From the NCBI GenBank assembly GCA_000467715.1, contig AJFK01000779.1:1-61218 (forward strand): a stretch of DNA of 61,218 nucleotides, written 5' to 3'. Source of the DNA: Hysterium pulicare CBS 123377. Its lineage: Eukaryota; Ascomycota; Dothideomycetes; Hysteriales; Hysteriaceae. Positions 1 to 11,760 of the stretch are shown here, piece after piece (the stretch's first letter is position 1; the number at the start of each line of letters is the position of its first letter). Under the pieces are notes generated by a model. It saw only the letters and a list, made by a program, of their open reading frames with translations. It was not told the origin of the DNA and did not search any database. Both the position numbers and the translations under genes were made by a program.

Positions 1-166
1 CGGGGGTGGGGAGGAGGGGAAAGAGGAGAGAGTGGTGGAGATTACGGATGAGCAGGAACGGAGGTTTGTGATTAGGGATGTTGGGGGGAGGTTGCCTTGG
101 TCGATGGGGTTGTTGGCTACGGAGGAGGATTTGAGGGTGAGGTGGGAGGTTGAGGGGAAGATTTAG
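1..166 (+). CDS. 3' end of an unidentified protein-coding gene (partial)
   Basis: The frame beginning at base 2 is open to a TAG at 164-166, giving about 54 C-terminal residues rich in Glu, Arg and Gly (it includes RRFVIRDVGGRLPW and ends WEVEGKI). The start lies before the window. The charged, beta-rich character looks like a real protein end, but I do not recognise the family. The gene would converge with CDC73. The bases after the stop contain another open frame (150-434) that I regard as 3' untranslated sequence. Confidence 0.4.
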   Translation, partial: GGGEEGKEERVVEITDEQERRFVIRDVGGRLPWSMGLLATEEDLRVRWEVEGKI

Positions 167-876
167 GGTGGTAAGCTGGGGGAGATGGATAGAGGTGGTT
201 GAGGCTGGGGAAAAAGGGGGGAAGATTCGTTTTGCTGTTGATGTCTTGGGAACCTTTTCGTTTGAGGAGGTTTTGATGGAGTTTTATCTGGATGGGACGG
301 AACGGGACGGACATACCTTGTATTATGATACCATCATTGTTAAGGCCGGTAGGATTATCATGGATTTTTCTTATGACGGGGGAAAAGTCATTTATATAGA
401 TAGACGTTCACGCTCGCTTTTAGATAATGATTAATGAAGGCATGCACCTCTTCTATAGGTCCGAACTTAAATACACCTGCAAGTTCGTCTCCTGGGTTCC
501 ATAACTAGATCTATATTCAACTTGACTACATTTCTAATAATTCTGCGTAGCCAGACATCAAAGTCAGCTCCCAGGACCCATGACTGACAACTTTTAGTAG
601 CCCGAGGAGAAAGAAAAGGCGCAGTTTGCCTTTTTATCTTTGCAGCAGCAACGCCTGGAAAATCGCCAGAAATGGAGATCATGAAACAGCATACCGCGCT
701 ATGCAAAACTAAAAAATAGAACTTCTGACAGAACCCTTTCCAAGCCCATCCCCAAAGGCCTACCAAAGAACACCCAAGAAAGGCAGATTTATTGATGGGG
801 AGAACGGAGACTGAACTCCTCGTCCAATCGCCAATCAGTTACAGAGTTCTACAAGAGATATACTATGCCCTCACCC
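167..876. other. Intergenic region between convergent genes
   Basis: Contains the presumed 3' UTRs of the partial gene at the left edge and of CDC73. Short open frames exist on both strands, but none shows a recognisable domain, signal peptide or convincing splice structure. No repeat or RNA gene seen. Confidence 0.5.
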
Positions 877-2266
877 TCACCTCGGCCCCGGCCCATCCTT
901 CCCCCACCCCCTCGCCCGCATACTCTCCTCAACCGCACCCCAAATCATCTCGACAACCTCTCTATCCCTCCACCGTCCCTGCGCCCCCTGCACCGGACTC
1001 CATTTATCGACTTTCACACTCAACACACCCCGGCCCCACCCCTTCACCACCGCAGGCGGTTCCTCGCCCTGCCAGCCTACAAACACGCCTAGCGCATGAC
1101 TGAACAACTCGGTAGGTTGCGTCCATTTATACCCCTTGAACTGCCACGTCTGGCCCGTTGTGAAGACGGCGACGACACGGCTCCAGTAATCCGGTTTGAA
1201 TTGATCGGGGGTATCGACGAGGATGAAGCGGAGAGGGCGGGTCGGGTCTATAGATGGGAGGGTGCGTGTTAGGTGAAGGAGGTTTACGCTTGTGGTGCTG
1301 GCTTCGGCGCTGTTGGGCGGGATGTAGAGACCCTCGTCTAGGAAGCGCTTTATGTTTGACATGCGCAGGAGAGAGGATGCGCTGGGTGAGAGTAGGATTA
1401 TGGGCTCGAGGCGGCGGGTGGGTTTCTTGAGGTTCGATACTAGGGCTGGGTTTTGAGGCGGTGGGTGGGGGGTGTTTGGGGCGTTGGGGCGGGAGCGGAG
1501 GAAGGTGGAGGCGGTTTTGCGGATGTGGGAGAAGTCCTGGGATATGTTAAATCATCTGCCTAGGTGAGGAGAAAGGAGGTGGTTTTAGGGAAGTAAGGTA
1601 AGAATTGACTATGAGAGTCGAGGATGCAATACTTACTGTCGGCTTGATACCATGCAACACACTATTCCTATCCCCCATCCTCCTCTCCCCCTGATATATC
1701 TCCACCAGCCTCGCATCCACCTGTCCCGGTTTCCTACCCGCCGAAGCCGTAGCCCCGTTCTGCACTGCAATACCACCCGCCGCACCGCTCGCCACATCCG
1801 CCGAGCTCGCTGCTTGCGCCGCGGCCGCGCTTTCCCCTTCCACTGGCTTGATGAACTCGCTGTAATCCGACTCTCCCTGCAACCAAGCAATAAGCTCGAC
1901 TTTCTGCGCGAAAGCTAGGTTCTGAACGGAGCCGCGTGCGCCGCTGGGTGCGGATAGATCTTCATTGAGCTTTTGCGTTGCGGATATGTAGTCTGGGAGT
2001 GAGGCGTCTTTCTTTATCCAGGTGAAATAGATACTGCGGAGATTCACCGGTGTATCAGCTGGCGCGAATCGCGTGGAAGCATTGAGAGGGAAGGAGCGGT
2101 GGTTGTCGTCGTGGTTGAATTGGATGTGTGTTGCTTTAGCTATATCGCTTTGCGCATCGGTTGCGGAGGTTGGGTTGGCGGTCGATGCAAGGATGGGGAG
2201 AGAGTTTGTTGCGATGGAGCGGCGGAGGTTGAAAAGCGGATCTTCGAGCTCGGCTTGGGAGGCCAT
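877..2266 (-). CDS. CDC73: Cdc73 / parafibromin-like subunit of the Paf1 transcription elongation complex
   Basis: Two exons, 2266-1637 and 1536-877, joined across a 100 nt intron (donor GTAAGT, acceptor CCCAG), give 429 aa. The N-terminus has the Cdc73 signature DPLFNLRRSIATN (about residues 10-22). The second exon holds RRLEPIILLSPSASSLLRMSN followed by a C-terminal Ras-like-fold domain with DTPDQFKPDYWSRVVAVFTTG and WQFKGYKW. Yeast Cdc73 is 393 aa, so length fits. By family knowledge the protein works in the nucleus in the Paf1 complex, binding the phosphorylated RNA polymerase II tail and promoting elongation, histone H2B ubiquitination and 3'-end formation. An Ala-rich, low-complexity linker lies at about residues 145-175. 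The start is the first ATG in a frame that begins MASQAELEDPLFNL, matching family starts. Confidence 0.93.
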
Positions 2267-3150
2267 TGTTGTGAGGGGTTTGGGAGTTTCTTTGGTGGTT
2301 CTGGAAGCTGAGGGTTTGGAGTCGCGAGAAGTCGAGGTCGAGATGAAGCTAGGATGGAGCTACGCGAGATTTCTTGGTGTTGAGCTTCATGCCAAGACTT
2401 GAGACGCTCTTTCACCTCGCTTTCACCATCGCGCTTTCTTTGTCATTGAAATCTCAAAGGCTCACGAGAAAGATAATCCGAGTTTCAATACCCAACCCAC
2501 TATAGTAAACTGCTCCATTGCCATAATCTCATCCAAACGGCAGCAATCCAAGACTTGATCCCCACGTGCTTGAACTCATATACTGTATGAGAGACTAAGA
2601 AATACTGTCAAATCGAATGCAGGAGGATGATAATCACTATATGGGTGTCAATACGGCTAAAAAAAATGTAAAAAATAACAAAAGAAATGCTTAAAATCCC
2701 CACTCGAACGCACGCATCTCGTATTCCAGGCAACAGCACAACAACAACTCGTTGTAGGTTAGAAAAAAGGATAAAAAGGAAAGGGGCCTAAGCCAGTGAA
2801 ACCCGAAGGTCTGCAGGAAGACTTTAATTCGTTGCTACTTTCCTGAGAATCACTGCAAAATAATTAAACTTATATACCTGAGCACAGAGAAATTGGGGTT
2901 TGGTGACATGGAGTCGAATTACTCATTATCAGGGGGGCTCTGTTAGGCAGAAGCATACTATAGTAACACTAAGAAATGCAGAAAGCCCAGATTGTCCGCT
3001 CCTGTTGTCGTTGTGTCCTTCATGATTCATCAACAATCGAAGATATTGCATCGACTTTTTCCTCCCAAAGTACCTACCTAGGTAGAGAAGAAATACAAAG
3101 CCATAAATTACCGCATCGACCGCCCACATGCTTCTAGATATTAGATGCAT
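2267..3150. other. Intergenic: CDC73 promoter side and LEU1 3' flank
   Basis: About 880 bp lying upstream of CDC73 and downstream of the isopropylmalate dehydratase stop, both genes reading leftwards. AT-rich stretches around 2640-2700 and 2840-2880 would suit a 3' UTR and terminator. No further gene recognised. Confidence 0.5.
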
Positions 3151-5630
3151 TTACCATTCGAGAGGCTCCTTGAGGAGCTCTCCGCGATTCGTCGTGGGGA
3201 CTTGCACAGCCTCGACCTTGACTGGTCCCTTCCTATGACGAGCGAGATAGCCACTTCCATCCAGCCACGGCCACTCTTGCGACCTCTTGCCCTCGAAAGT
3301 CTTGATTTTATCCTCACTCGCCATTGTCAGACCAATGTCATCGAGGCCATTGACCAGACAATGTTTCCTGAATTCTTCAACTTCAAACTTGGCTAGTTCC
3401 TTGCCGTTGGCGTCACGGATGACTTGGTTGGGGAGGTCAACTTCGATCTCACGTCCTGCTTTAGCTTCTGCAGCAACAGCATCGAGACCTGGGCCGGCAG
3501 GTAGCTTCATCGGAAGCATGCCGTTCTTGAAGGTGTTGTTGAAGAAGATGTCACCATAAGATGGAGCAATGACGCACTTAATACCGAAGTCGAGAAGAGC
3601 CCATGGCGCGTGTTCTCTGCTGCTTCCGCAGCCAAAATTCTCTCCAGTGCAGACGAGGATCTTGGCTTTTCTGTATGGTTCTTGGTTTAGGATGAAGTCT
3701 GGATTTTCGTCGTTCGAACCAGGGACGTATCGCCATGCATGGAAGAGAGCCGAGCCGAGACCGGACCGCTTGATGGTTTTGAGGAATTGTTTTGGAATGA
3801 TGGCATCGGTGTCAATGTTAGCAATTTCCATTGGCGCGGCAATTCCGCGAAGAGTGGTGAATTCCGGCATTCCAGTTGAGGCACCTTTCGTCGATGTCGC
3901 CGCAGTGTGGGATGGCGCATCTTCAGGAGCGTCGAGAATGCGGTCGAGGTCGGTGTCGCTCTCGATGTCTTCCACATGAGCGTCAAGCTCAACCTTTGGC
4001 GAAGCCTTGCTGGGAGCAGCTGATGCAGGCGCAAAGTTTCGAACATCGGCTAGTTTTCCTGCAATGGCCGCCGCAGCAGCCATTACTGGAGACATAAGAT
4101 GAGTTCGGCCACCGGCTCCTTGTCGACCTTCGAAATTGCGATTGGAAGTACTCGCGCAACGCTCGCCAGGGGAGAGGATGTCGGGGTTCATCCCAAGGCA
4201 CATGGAACAACCAGCTTCTCGCCACTCAAAACCTGCTTCAGTGAAGATCTTATCGAGACCCTCTGATTCAGCTCGCCGCTTGACAAGACCAGAGCCAGGT
4301 ACGATCATGGCTCTCATGATGTTTTTGGCAACCTTTTTGCCTTCGACAACACGAGCAGCGGCACGGAGATCTTCAATTCGAGCATTGGTGCACGAACCAA
4401 TGAAGATCTTATCAAGAAGGATATCTTGCATTGGTGTGCCGGCAGTCAAACCCATGTATTCGAGAGCTCGTTTGCAGGCTTTCTTCTTCGTCTCCTCTTG
4501 AAAATCATCGGGGCCAGGAACAACGCCAGTGATGGCTACGACGTCTTGTGGGGATGTACCCCACGAGACCGTAGGGGGAATATCCTTAGCATCGATAAAG
4601 ACATCCAGGTCGTACTTGGCACCATCGTCGGATTTCAAGCTTGTCCAATAAGCAACTGCCTTTTTCCATTCCTGGCTATCGGGCTTGGGTGCTAGCGGAC
4701 GGCCCTTCAGATAGTCGAAGGTGGTTTGGTCTGGTGCGACCATCCCGCCCCTTGCACCAGCTTCAATCGACATGTTGCATATTGACATTCGTGCTTCCAT
4801 GCTCAGTGCTCGGATGGCGGATCCACAGAACTCGATGACAGCGCCTGTGCCGGCCGCAGTTCCGATGACTCCGATGACGTGAAGGATGATATCTTTACTA
4901 CTCACACCAGGAGCCAAGTCCCCGTCGACCTGCACTCTCATGTTCTTACTCCGTTGTGTGATTATGGTCTGGGTTGCCAGGACGTGTTCTACCTCACTCG
5001 TGCCGATACCAAATGCGAGCGCACCGAAGGCTCCATGTGTTGATGTATGACTATCGCCGCAAACAACCGTCGTCCCGGGCAGAGTGAAGCCTTGCTCGGG
5101 GCCAATGATATGGACAATCCCCTGGCGTTTGTCTCCGAGGCCAAAGTATGTAAGATCGAAGTCCTTTACGTTCTGCTCGAGGGTGACGCATTGTATTCGG
5201 GAGTCTGCTTCTTCGATAAACTTATCGGTGGTGGTAAGGTTCTTCCGCGATGTTGTTGGGATGTTCTGGTAGCGAGTCAGTATCTGCGAGATCTTCCTTA
5301 ATTGACGTGCATGCATACATGGTCAACGGTCGCTAAAGTACAGTCTGGCCTCCGCACTTTTCGGCTCGCATTCCGCAGTCCCTCGAATGCTTGCTGTACA
5401 AAGACGTCAGCATCGCTCCTATCAAGTATGTATCTCTTATGCTTCCTACTGGTGATGTCACTTCGTGGACGAGGTGTCTGTCTGCAGATGTATAAGCTTA
5501 GGCTTTCACGAGGTATTCACATATGCATACCGATGTAGAGCAGAATAGTCCCATCCTCCTTCTCGTCGACGATGTGGTCTTTGAAGACCTTGTCGTACAG
5601 GGTCTGTGGAGGTTTCACAGCAGACGGCAT
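3151..5630 (-). CDS. LEU1: 3-isopropylmalate dehydratase (fused large and small subunits), leucine biosynthesis
   Basis: Four exons: 5630-5531, 5481-5450, 5393-5319 and 5265-3151, giving 773 aa, the usual length of the fungal fused enzyme. Introns are 49, 56 and 53 nt; exon 2 is only 32 nt. The enzyme isomerises 2- to 3-isopropylmalate through a [4Fe-4S] cluster, the second step of leucine synthesis. Cluster cysteines are visible in [14 protein letters not shown] and [12 protein letters not shown], followed by [18 protein letters not shown]. The swivel (LeuD) half carries [14 protein letters not shown] and [21 protein letters not shown] Ser/Ala/Asp-rich linker joins the halves. The start [16 protein letters not shown] matches the family; a later in-frame ATG at 5316 lies in intron 3 and would lose the N-terminus. 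Confidence 0.96.
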
Positions 5631-6063
5631 CTTGTTGGATGTGGTACAAAATGGGTCAATTGAGAAAAGAAGTTCCCGCAAAGGAAACAGAGATAGTCTA
5701 CCGTGAAATAAGAGTGGGAAGTGGAGGTGCCACAGCTTTAAAGAGGAGTTGGTGGCACTCAGTCCGTGGCCTTCTTCTGAGAGCGTGAAGCTTTCAGTGC
5801 CGATACCGGCGTTGCGGGGGCCAAGCTTACATAAAGTGAGACTGTGATAGGTGACTCGGGTATTGCGGGGTTAACTTCGGGCTGCCAGCTGCCCCTCCCA
5901 AAACATTATTTACATTTGAATATGGACATGCTCCGACTGGTCAGCGGGGAACCCATCAGCGCTCCCTAGCCAGTGTGCTATGATGCTATACTACATTGTT
6001 ATCGCTACATTTCCTACTCAGTGAATGCCTTACCTACCCTCACCACCTCCCTCAAACTCGAGT
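5631..6063. promoter_or_regulatory. LEU1 upstream region / ALG7 3' flank
   Basis: 433 bp between two genes reading left. It must carry the LEU1 promoter and the ALG7 3' UTR. In other fungi the Leu3 regulator controls this gene; I did not find a clear Leu3 palindrome by eye, so regulation is not claimed. Confidence 0.4.
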
Positions 6064-7616
6064 TCACCAGTTATCCTGTGTAAACACCAAGAGCGCCATG
6101 CGATGGCGAATAAACAAACCAACCAATCCACACACTGTTTGGAACGCCAGCAATCCCAACGCTAACCGGTCCTCTCGCATTGGTCCAAACCAGACCAACC
6201 AAAGATTGATTATAGTAAAGTTTGTAGATGCAATCACCTCTCCTTGCTCATTTGTGTCAAGTCGGAGGAGTCGAAGTCGGTGCAGGAGCTTTAGGGTCTC
6301 CGCTATCGGTCGAGAAAGTGGTTTCTTAAACTCCACCACTGAGCATTCCAACAGCCCCGTCCGAGCATTGAAATGAGGCAGCCGATGTCGGGGACAGGGT
6401 ATGATATGGAAGAGTTGTGGTGCTGAGTATACGAAATTGAAAGCTTGGGGTAGGAGGAGCAACATAAGCGTCTTACTAAAGTGGCCTAGAATACCATCGA
6501 CAGCGAACACCATGCCAGCGAAGTAGCAGTATGTATCACCCACGAAAACTTTAGCTGGATACCAGTTGTGCATGAGCAGCGCCACCGATACACCAATGAA
6601 CGGAAGCAATAAGTACAGAGAAAAGAGATGCGAGTCGGTCGCGGGATGTGGGTATGGCGTGAACGGCGAAAGATATAGAACATCGTTGAAGACAATGAGG
6701 AGGGCAATCACCAGTGACTGCGCTACCTCAATGCCGTTGATGCCAGCCAGAATGTTGATGCTATTTGAACAAAAGATAGAGAGTAAAGCCATGTACACAT
6801 AGTACAACCACCCTTGAGGAGTTCGCGTCAGTACAAGTTTGGTTTCAGACAAGACAGGGCACAACTACGCACCAAGATCGAGTAGCTCGCCCAGATATGG
6901 TCTTAGAAACGTTGGAACGACCATCTTGGTCACTCCAAAATCAACGAAGTAGACGATAAGCATAGGTACGGCCGCAATCGCAGGAATGAGCACCTTGTGT
7001 CGCCATCTAATATCGAAAAGGTCATCACCAATCCCAAGGAGGACAATGCTTTGGAGAGATAGTATTGCGGAGAGGTAGGATGCGAGCTAACAAAACTTTT
7101 TAGTTGTGTTTCCCCCTTGAGGGCTGCATGACTATACCTTGCTGTGCGGGAACTTGTGAAGGAGTCGTCCTGTTTCAACCTGCTGAAGTTCAAGCATAAC
7201 ATCCCGATTCCCGCCTCCAGATGTTGCAGCTACAATATCTTTGTAGAATGGCCACGGAATGAACATGATAATAATAAACAAATAGACAAGGGCGCAAACA
7301 GCGCCCATGGTCTCAGGACTGCCACAAATCAGCAACAGTTGAACAGAGTGTTTGCAAGAGGGCATAAAAAAGTCTTGACGTACATCTCGACCTGTTTGAG
7401 TTTGGCCAGATCTTTGCCCTTGAAACCGACCTTCATGAATGCATTCCCAAGCCATCGTATCAGAGCATAACAAAAAGAGAAAGCCAATCCGCTAAAAGCA
7501 ATAGAGGCGATCAGTGGCTCGCCATCGCCTTGAAAAGTGTTTGCCAGAATGCCGACACATGCCAAAGATAAAGAAAGGAGAGATAAAGCCTCTGTATGCC
7601 CAAGTGTGGTAGACAT
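6064..7616 (-). CDS. ALG7: UDP-N-acetylglucosamine--dolichyl-phosphate GlcNAc-1-phosphotransferase
   Basis: Four exons: 7616-7384, 7318-7138, 7086-6873 and 6812-6064, giving 458 aa; introns are 65, 51, 53... nt class, all GT-AG (60 nt for the last). The enzyme transfers GlcNAc-1-phosphate to dolichyl phosphate in the ER membrane, the first step of N-glycan precursor assembly and the target of tunicamycin. Family motifs are clear: KQVEIPETMGA (residue ~75), the acidic GIGDDLFDIRWRHK (DD at 159-160), NSINILAGINGIE (~226-238) and KVFVGDTYCYFAGM. About ten hydrophobic segments are spread along the protein, as expected. The splice between exons 1 and 2 restores the conserved EIPETMG exactly. The donor of intron 2 (GTATAG) is weak, but the joined frame reads HSK-LASYLSAI, as in the family. 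Confidence 0.95.
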
Positions 7617-7783
7617 TGGGGGGCTCCACGAACGAATGTCGAGAATGTGTTGGTGAATGCTGGGGATTTGGTGTTCACTGGCGTCTTCAATCTGGCAAGG
7701 TGTCCGAGTTCCTCACCGCTTACCACCACCAGCCAACCATCTAACGCGAAGGGGACTGGCCAATCGCTCCACAACCCGCAAAA
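7617..7783. promoter_or_regulatory. Compact divergent promoter between ALG7 and SEH1
   Basis: Only 167 bp separate the start codons of the leftward ALG7 gene and the rightward SEH1 gene, so the two must share promoter sequence if both starts are right. No specific site is assigned. Confidence 0.45.
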
Positions 7784-9593
7784 ATGGAAGCAGGCGACGA
7801 CTACGACCAGAACCCCCCTTATGATCCTATCCAGGAGGGTCTCAACCAGGTCACCGAAGTCCTTAGCCACGGCAGTTTCTTGAAGGGCCTTACACCCAGC
7901 AGATTGCCCTCGCAAGCTGTCTCGGACTCGTCTCTGTCACCAGGGGACGCCCCACTCGGCCAAGCACGGGGCTCGTTTGGCATCGATCGTCGCTGTCGTA
8001 GCCAACAGGATCTTGCTGGCGCTGCAGAAACAGAGCATCCTGAAGAGGATACTGAAGAAGCACCTGGCGAGCTTAATTCAACAAAACACTTGCCTTTGAT
8101 CCATTCACCAGATGACGATGACAATCAGAACGTAGATCAGGCCGTCAGCGACGAACTACGGATCCGTTTCATCGGAGCAAAATATCTAGCGTTTGCAGGA
8201 ATGGGCACAGAGCGCAATTTGCCGAGCCTTCAGACTTTCCAACACGGTCATCAAGATCTAATTCTTGCCGTTGACTTCAACTACTTTGGCAAACGCATGG
8301 TCACAGCGTCATCTGATCACAAACTCAAGGTTTGGGACAAGAAGGATGATTCCTGGAGCCTTGTTGAGAGTTGGACAGCACACGATGCTGAAGTTGTTGA
8401 TGTGAGTACCCCAAGAACTTTTCTGCAGCTGCTGCTTGTATTCTGCCATTGATTGCAACTTGATTGGCGGGGCTGCATTTTCGATTGGCTGGAGCAGTTC
8501 TGTTTATCTTTTCGATACTCAGTCTTGCTTTCACGGATCACGCGAGCCACATCATCTAACGGTATAACTAATTGTCAATAGGTTAAATGGAACGGCCCTT
8601 TCATGGGAGAAGTGATTGGGAGCATTGGAGACGAAGGCCACTTCAAACTTTGGCAAGAAGATGTCACTGAAGTTCCGCTGTCCGGCAGAAGATTCAAGTT
8701 AATCACCAATCTCAAATCACCAACAAGTGCGCCCTTCATGTCTCTTGACTTCAAGAATATCATGCAAGATACCTGGCTTGCCCTCATCACGCGAGACGGT
8801 CGCCTGAATGTCTACGAACCACTTGACCAGAGCAGTCTCAACGAATGGACTCTTATAGCCGAACACTGGGTTTGCGAAAACAATCCCCCAGAACGTCAAG
8901 AGGAGGTCTGTTTTAAGGTCTGTTTCCACAAGGAGCAACCTTGTTGGAAGGCAGTGCAAGCTGGACTCGATCGCAAGTCAATTTCCCTGGCTGTTGCAGC
9001 AATGCGCACCGTTCTTGTCTTCAGATCCGATAAAACGAAGAGATTCTACCTTGCCGCCGAACTAAAAGGTGCCCGACAAGTAATTCGCGATGTGGCGTGG
9101 GCAAACGGTTCGATGAGGGGATCCGACATTATTGCTACTGCGTGCAAGGACGGTGCCATCCGCATCTATGACATAGACACACCTCGTTCCGATCAACCAT
9201 CATCTTTGTCAGCGGTTCCGTCGACTGCCATTGCCCATCCGACGTCGCCACGTCCGAGTGGACCTCGAAGGAATACGCCCTCTGGTATTGGGGCTGGATT
9301 GGCTGGAGCCTCACGGGCTCCTGATAATGCACATGACCACGAGCAACATCCCGGTCGCATCAAGCAGAACGCAAAAATGGTTGCAGAACTCAATCTGCAT
9401 CATGGAGCTGTCTGGCGAGTGGCTTTCTCCCAAATGGGTAAGTATATAGCCCTCATTCTAGGCATATTACTAACATCCTTTTGTAGGAGACCTCCTAGTC
9501 TCAACTGGAGACGATGGCTCTATCAAGACCTGGAAAAAGGCCGTCAACGGCCAATGGCAGGAGTACTCAGACATTGAAGGAACCCATAACTAG
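7784..9593 (+). CDS. SEH1: Nucleoporin Seh1-like WD40 protein with an N-terminal extension
   Basis: Exons 7784-8401, 8582-9437 and 9487-9593 (introns 180 and 49 nt) give 526 aa. From about residue 145 the sequence is a Seh1 beta-propeller: HGHQDLILAVDFNYFGKRMVTASSDH, then WNGPFMGEVIGSIGDEGHFKLW, TACKDGAIRIYDI and a final STGDDGSIKTWKK. Seh1 serves in the Nup84/Nup107 nuclear pore subcomplex and in the SEACAT/GATOR2 complex controlling TORC1. Most Seh1 proteins are about 350 aa and start just before the first WD repeat; here an acidic, disordered stretch of about 145 residues precedes it. Translation could instead begin at an internal ATG at 8201 (MGTERNLPSLQ). A Pro/Ser-rich insert (about residues 405-440) interrupts the last blades. 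Confidence is high for the family, moderate for the start. Confidence 0.88.
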
Positions 9594-10215
9594 CCAGCTG
9601 GTATTTGGTGGCATGGAAAATGGATAAGGTTTGGGATAGGATATCGGCGTTTTGCGATTTTAGGAGGTAATTATGCATCAGGAGTTAGGGTCCACTCTGC
9701 ATCGAGATACCCTCTTATAACACTGGAAAATCTCCCAGTTAGGCCAGGGAAAAGGCCCTCAAATTCAATGATTAAACTCTAGCTAAGTGCCTGTATCCAT
9801 TTTCCTAAACAGTGAATTGTAGTGCTGACCTAAAGCTATATTTTAAACATTTAATATTTTAGGAATTCTTAAGTTTTTAAGAATCTATTTTCCAAACTAG
9901 CATAATCTAGACTAATAGGCTTTAGGAGATGACGGTTACTCTTCTCTGTGCGACCTTCTCCCGCCACTGATCGCAGAATTCCACGTTACCCTGCCAGCCA
10001 CTGCATTCTTACCTACCTCCCAACAACCAACTAGGGTTACAACTTAATTTCGTCATAAGAAAGATTTTCAAGTTCTAGATTTTCAATATTTATAGATTCT
10101 CTTTTCCACTCAAGAGCAAATTAGTCTGTCAGATATTTTATGACTGCCAATCTACTCACGTCCCTCTCAGTCCTTAAAGCCCCTATCCAAAACATCCATT
10201 TACCCTCTTCCAGAT
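9594..10215. other. Intergenic, AT-rich
   Basis: 622 bp between two rightward genes. It is notably AT-rich at 9830-9910 and 10070-10140, in keeping with a 3' UTR followed by a promoter. No coding or RNA feature recognised. Confidence 0.5.
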
Positions 10216-11760
10216 ATGGCAACCATGCATGTTCGCCAACCGGACAACTTCATAACAGCCCGTTTCCCGAACCCAAAAACCGGCCGCCTTACTCCTAACA
10301 ACGTCAGCATCCTCACCCATCATACCCCTGAAACACTCGAAGAAGCCCTCGCCCTCTCCACGACCAATTCTCCTCCACACCACCGCAATCGTGTGCCCCA
10401 TAGCCGTCCTGAGACCCCCTGGAACTCCCACTCCAAAGACTGGTGGATGGAAATCCGCTCCTCGCCTTCCTCCACCTCCAAAACCCCTCGCTCAAGGAAA
10501 ACCTCCTTCGCGACTATAATAACAGACGCAACGGCTGACCATCCAGCTTTCGAATCTGATGCCTTCGCTATTCAAATGCCGACAACCCGCGAACCCATCC
10601 TCTCACCAACGTGTGAGTTCCGAGCGAAGTTGCCGAGTCCATCGCCAGCGCAAGTGGAGGCTTACCAGCGGTACGCAGAGAAAGCAAGACGGAATGCGAG
10701 TACGGAGTATAAGAAGGAGCATGTACCTACGAAAATGGTGTCTTACGACTATGCGTACGAGAATGCCTATGAGAACCCTGGATACTTGGAACTAGACGCA
10801 AGTCCACCTAGCTCACCACCCATGGTATCAACAGGCGCATTCCCCGTCTCACCCCCCATCCAACAAAACGCCTTTGGCTTCCGCTCCATCTCAGCCCCCT
10901 ATCAACAGTCTATATCTCGGAAGCCAGTAGGACAAGGACCCAGCGACACATCGGCCGGTGCAAACGCAGAAACAGACCCCTTCCCCTCCTTCTGCACTTC
11001 CCCCCCAAAAGCAAAAGACGAAAAGATAAAAGTAAAGATCAGACCGAAAGCACACTCAGTGATAGATGAAGATAAACCGCAGAAGGAATCATGGTGGTGG
11101 CTCTATAACCGCTCTGCAACAAGCACTCCCTGCTCGTCGCCTACTAAACCCGTCTTCGCCCAGCAGTCCAAGTCAACGCCCAGTTCGCCGACTAAAGTAA
11201 CGCCGCAGACGAAGTCAACACCCAGTTCCCCATCTAAAGCACCGCAGACGAAGAGTCCGTCTCGCCATAAAACTCTCAGCTCGAGACTCGCGTGGCTGAG
11301 CCCCGCGGGTCCAAGAGTCCATAAGCCGTCTCCGTCGCATTCTTCAGTAACAACAGCAAACCCTGTAATGGCTTCGGCAGCGGCCACATACATTGATCCC
11401 TTCACCATCGCCTCAAACTCAACAACTATCCCTACTACCTCCCGCCCCCCTTCACCCAGAAAAGCAACTCGCCCCAGATCCCCTCCCAGATCCAAATCCA
11501 CCACCTTCGAAGACGGATTCGCACAAGTTAAGAAAGTGGCTTTGTGGATTGTGAAGCTTTGTCTTTTGGTTTATGTCCTGGTGGGGTTGTATTACTTGCT
11601 TGATGCTGTTCGAGAGGCTGTGTTGGTTATAGGAGCGCCGGTCAGAGTGATTAAGTTGTTGCTTAGGTACGTGTGGGTTTGTGTGGTGTGGGTGCTGAAG
11701 GCTGTTGTGAGGGGGTGGGAGAAATGGGGAGTTAAGGTTAGTTTGGGGGATGGGGTTTAA
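10216..11760 (+). CDS. Fungal-specific disordered protein with C-terminal membrane anchor
   Basis: A single uninterrupted frame of 514 aa. I do not recognise the family. Residues 1-435 are rich in Ser, Pro, Thr and Lys with little hydrophobic content, so probably disordered; a stretch at about 315-350 repeats a TPSSP(T/S)K unit, a potential phosphorylation platform. The last 75 residues are different: a hydrophobic run starting near residue 441 (VALWIVKLCLLVYVLVGLYYLL) and a second at about 480-495 (YVWVCVVWVLKAVV), suggesting a tail anchor or a hairpin. Codon use shifts with it, from C-ending codons to G/T-rich ones at the 3' end. The Kozak context (ATATGGCAACCATG) allows either of two close starts. 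Confidence 0.7.
   Translation: MATMHVRQPDNFITARFPNPKTGRLTPNNVSILTHHTPETLEEALALSTTNSPPHHRNRVPHSRPETPWNSHSKDWWMEIRSSPSSTSKTPRSRKTSFATIITDATADHPAFESDAFAIQMPTTREPILSPTCEFRAKLPSPSPAQVEAYQRYAEKARRNASTEYKKEHVPTKMVSYDYAYENAYENPGYLELDASPPSSPPMVSTGAFPVSPPIQQNAFGFRSISAPYQQSISRKPVGQGPSDTSAGANAETDPFPSFCTSPPKAKDEKIKVKIRPKAHSVIDEDKPQKESWWWLYNRSATSTPCSSPTKPVFAQQSKSTPSSPTKVTPQTKSTPSSPSKAPQTKSPSRHKTLSSRLAWLSPAGPRVHKPSPSHSSVTTANPVMASAAATYIDPFTIASNSTTIPTTSRPPSPRKATRPRSPPRSKSTTFEDGFAQVKKVALWIVKLCLLVYVLVGLYYLLDAVREAVLVIGAPVRVIKLLLRYVWVCVVWVLKAVVRGWEKWGVKVSLGDGV

Noticed and set aside
150-434. 94-codon plus-strand frame just after the left-edge gene
   Set aside because: It overlaps the end of the upstream frame, has no domain or good start context, and is best read as 3' UTR.
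3876-4501. Long plus-strand frames opposite LEU1
   Set aside because: Antisense shadows of a strongly conserved gene; no splice signals or homology of their own.
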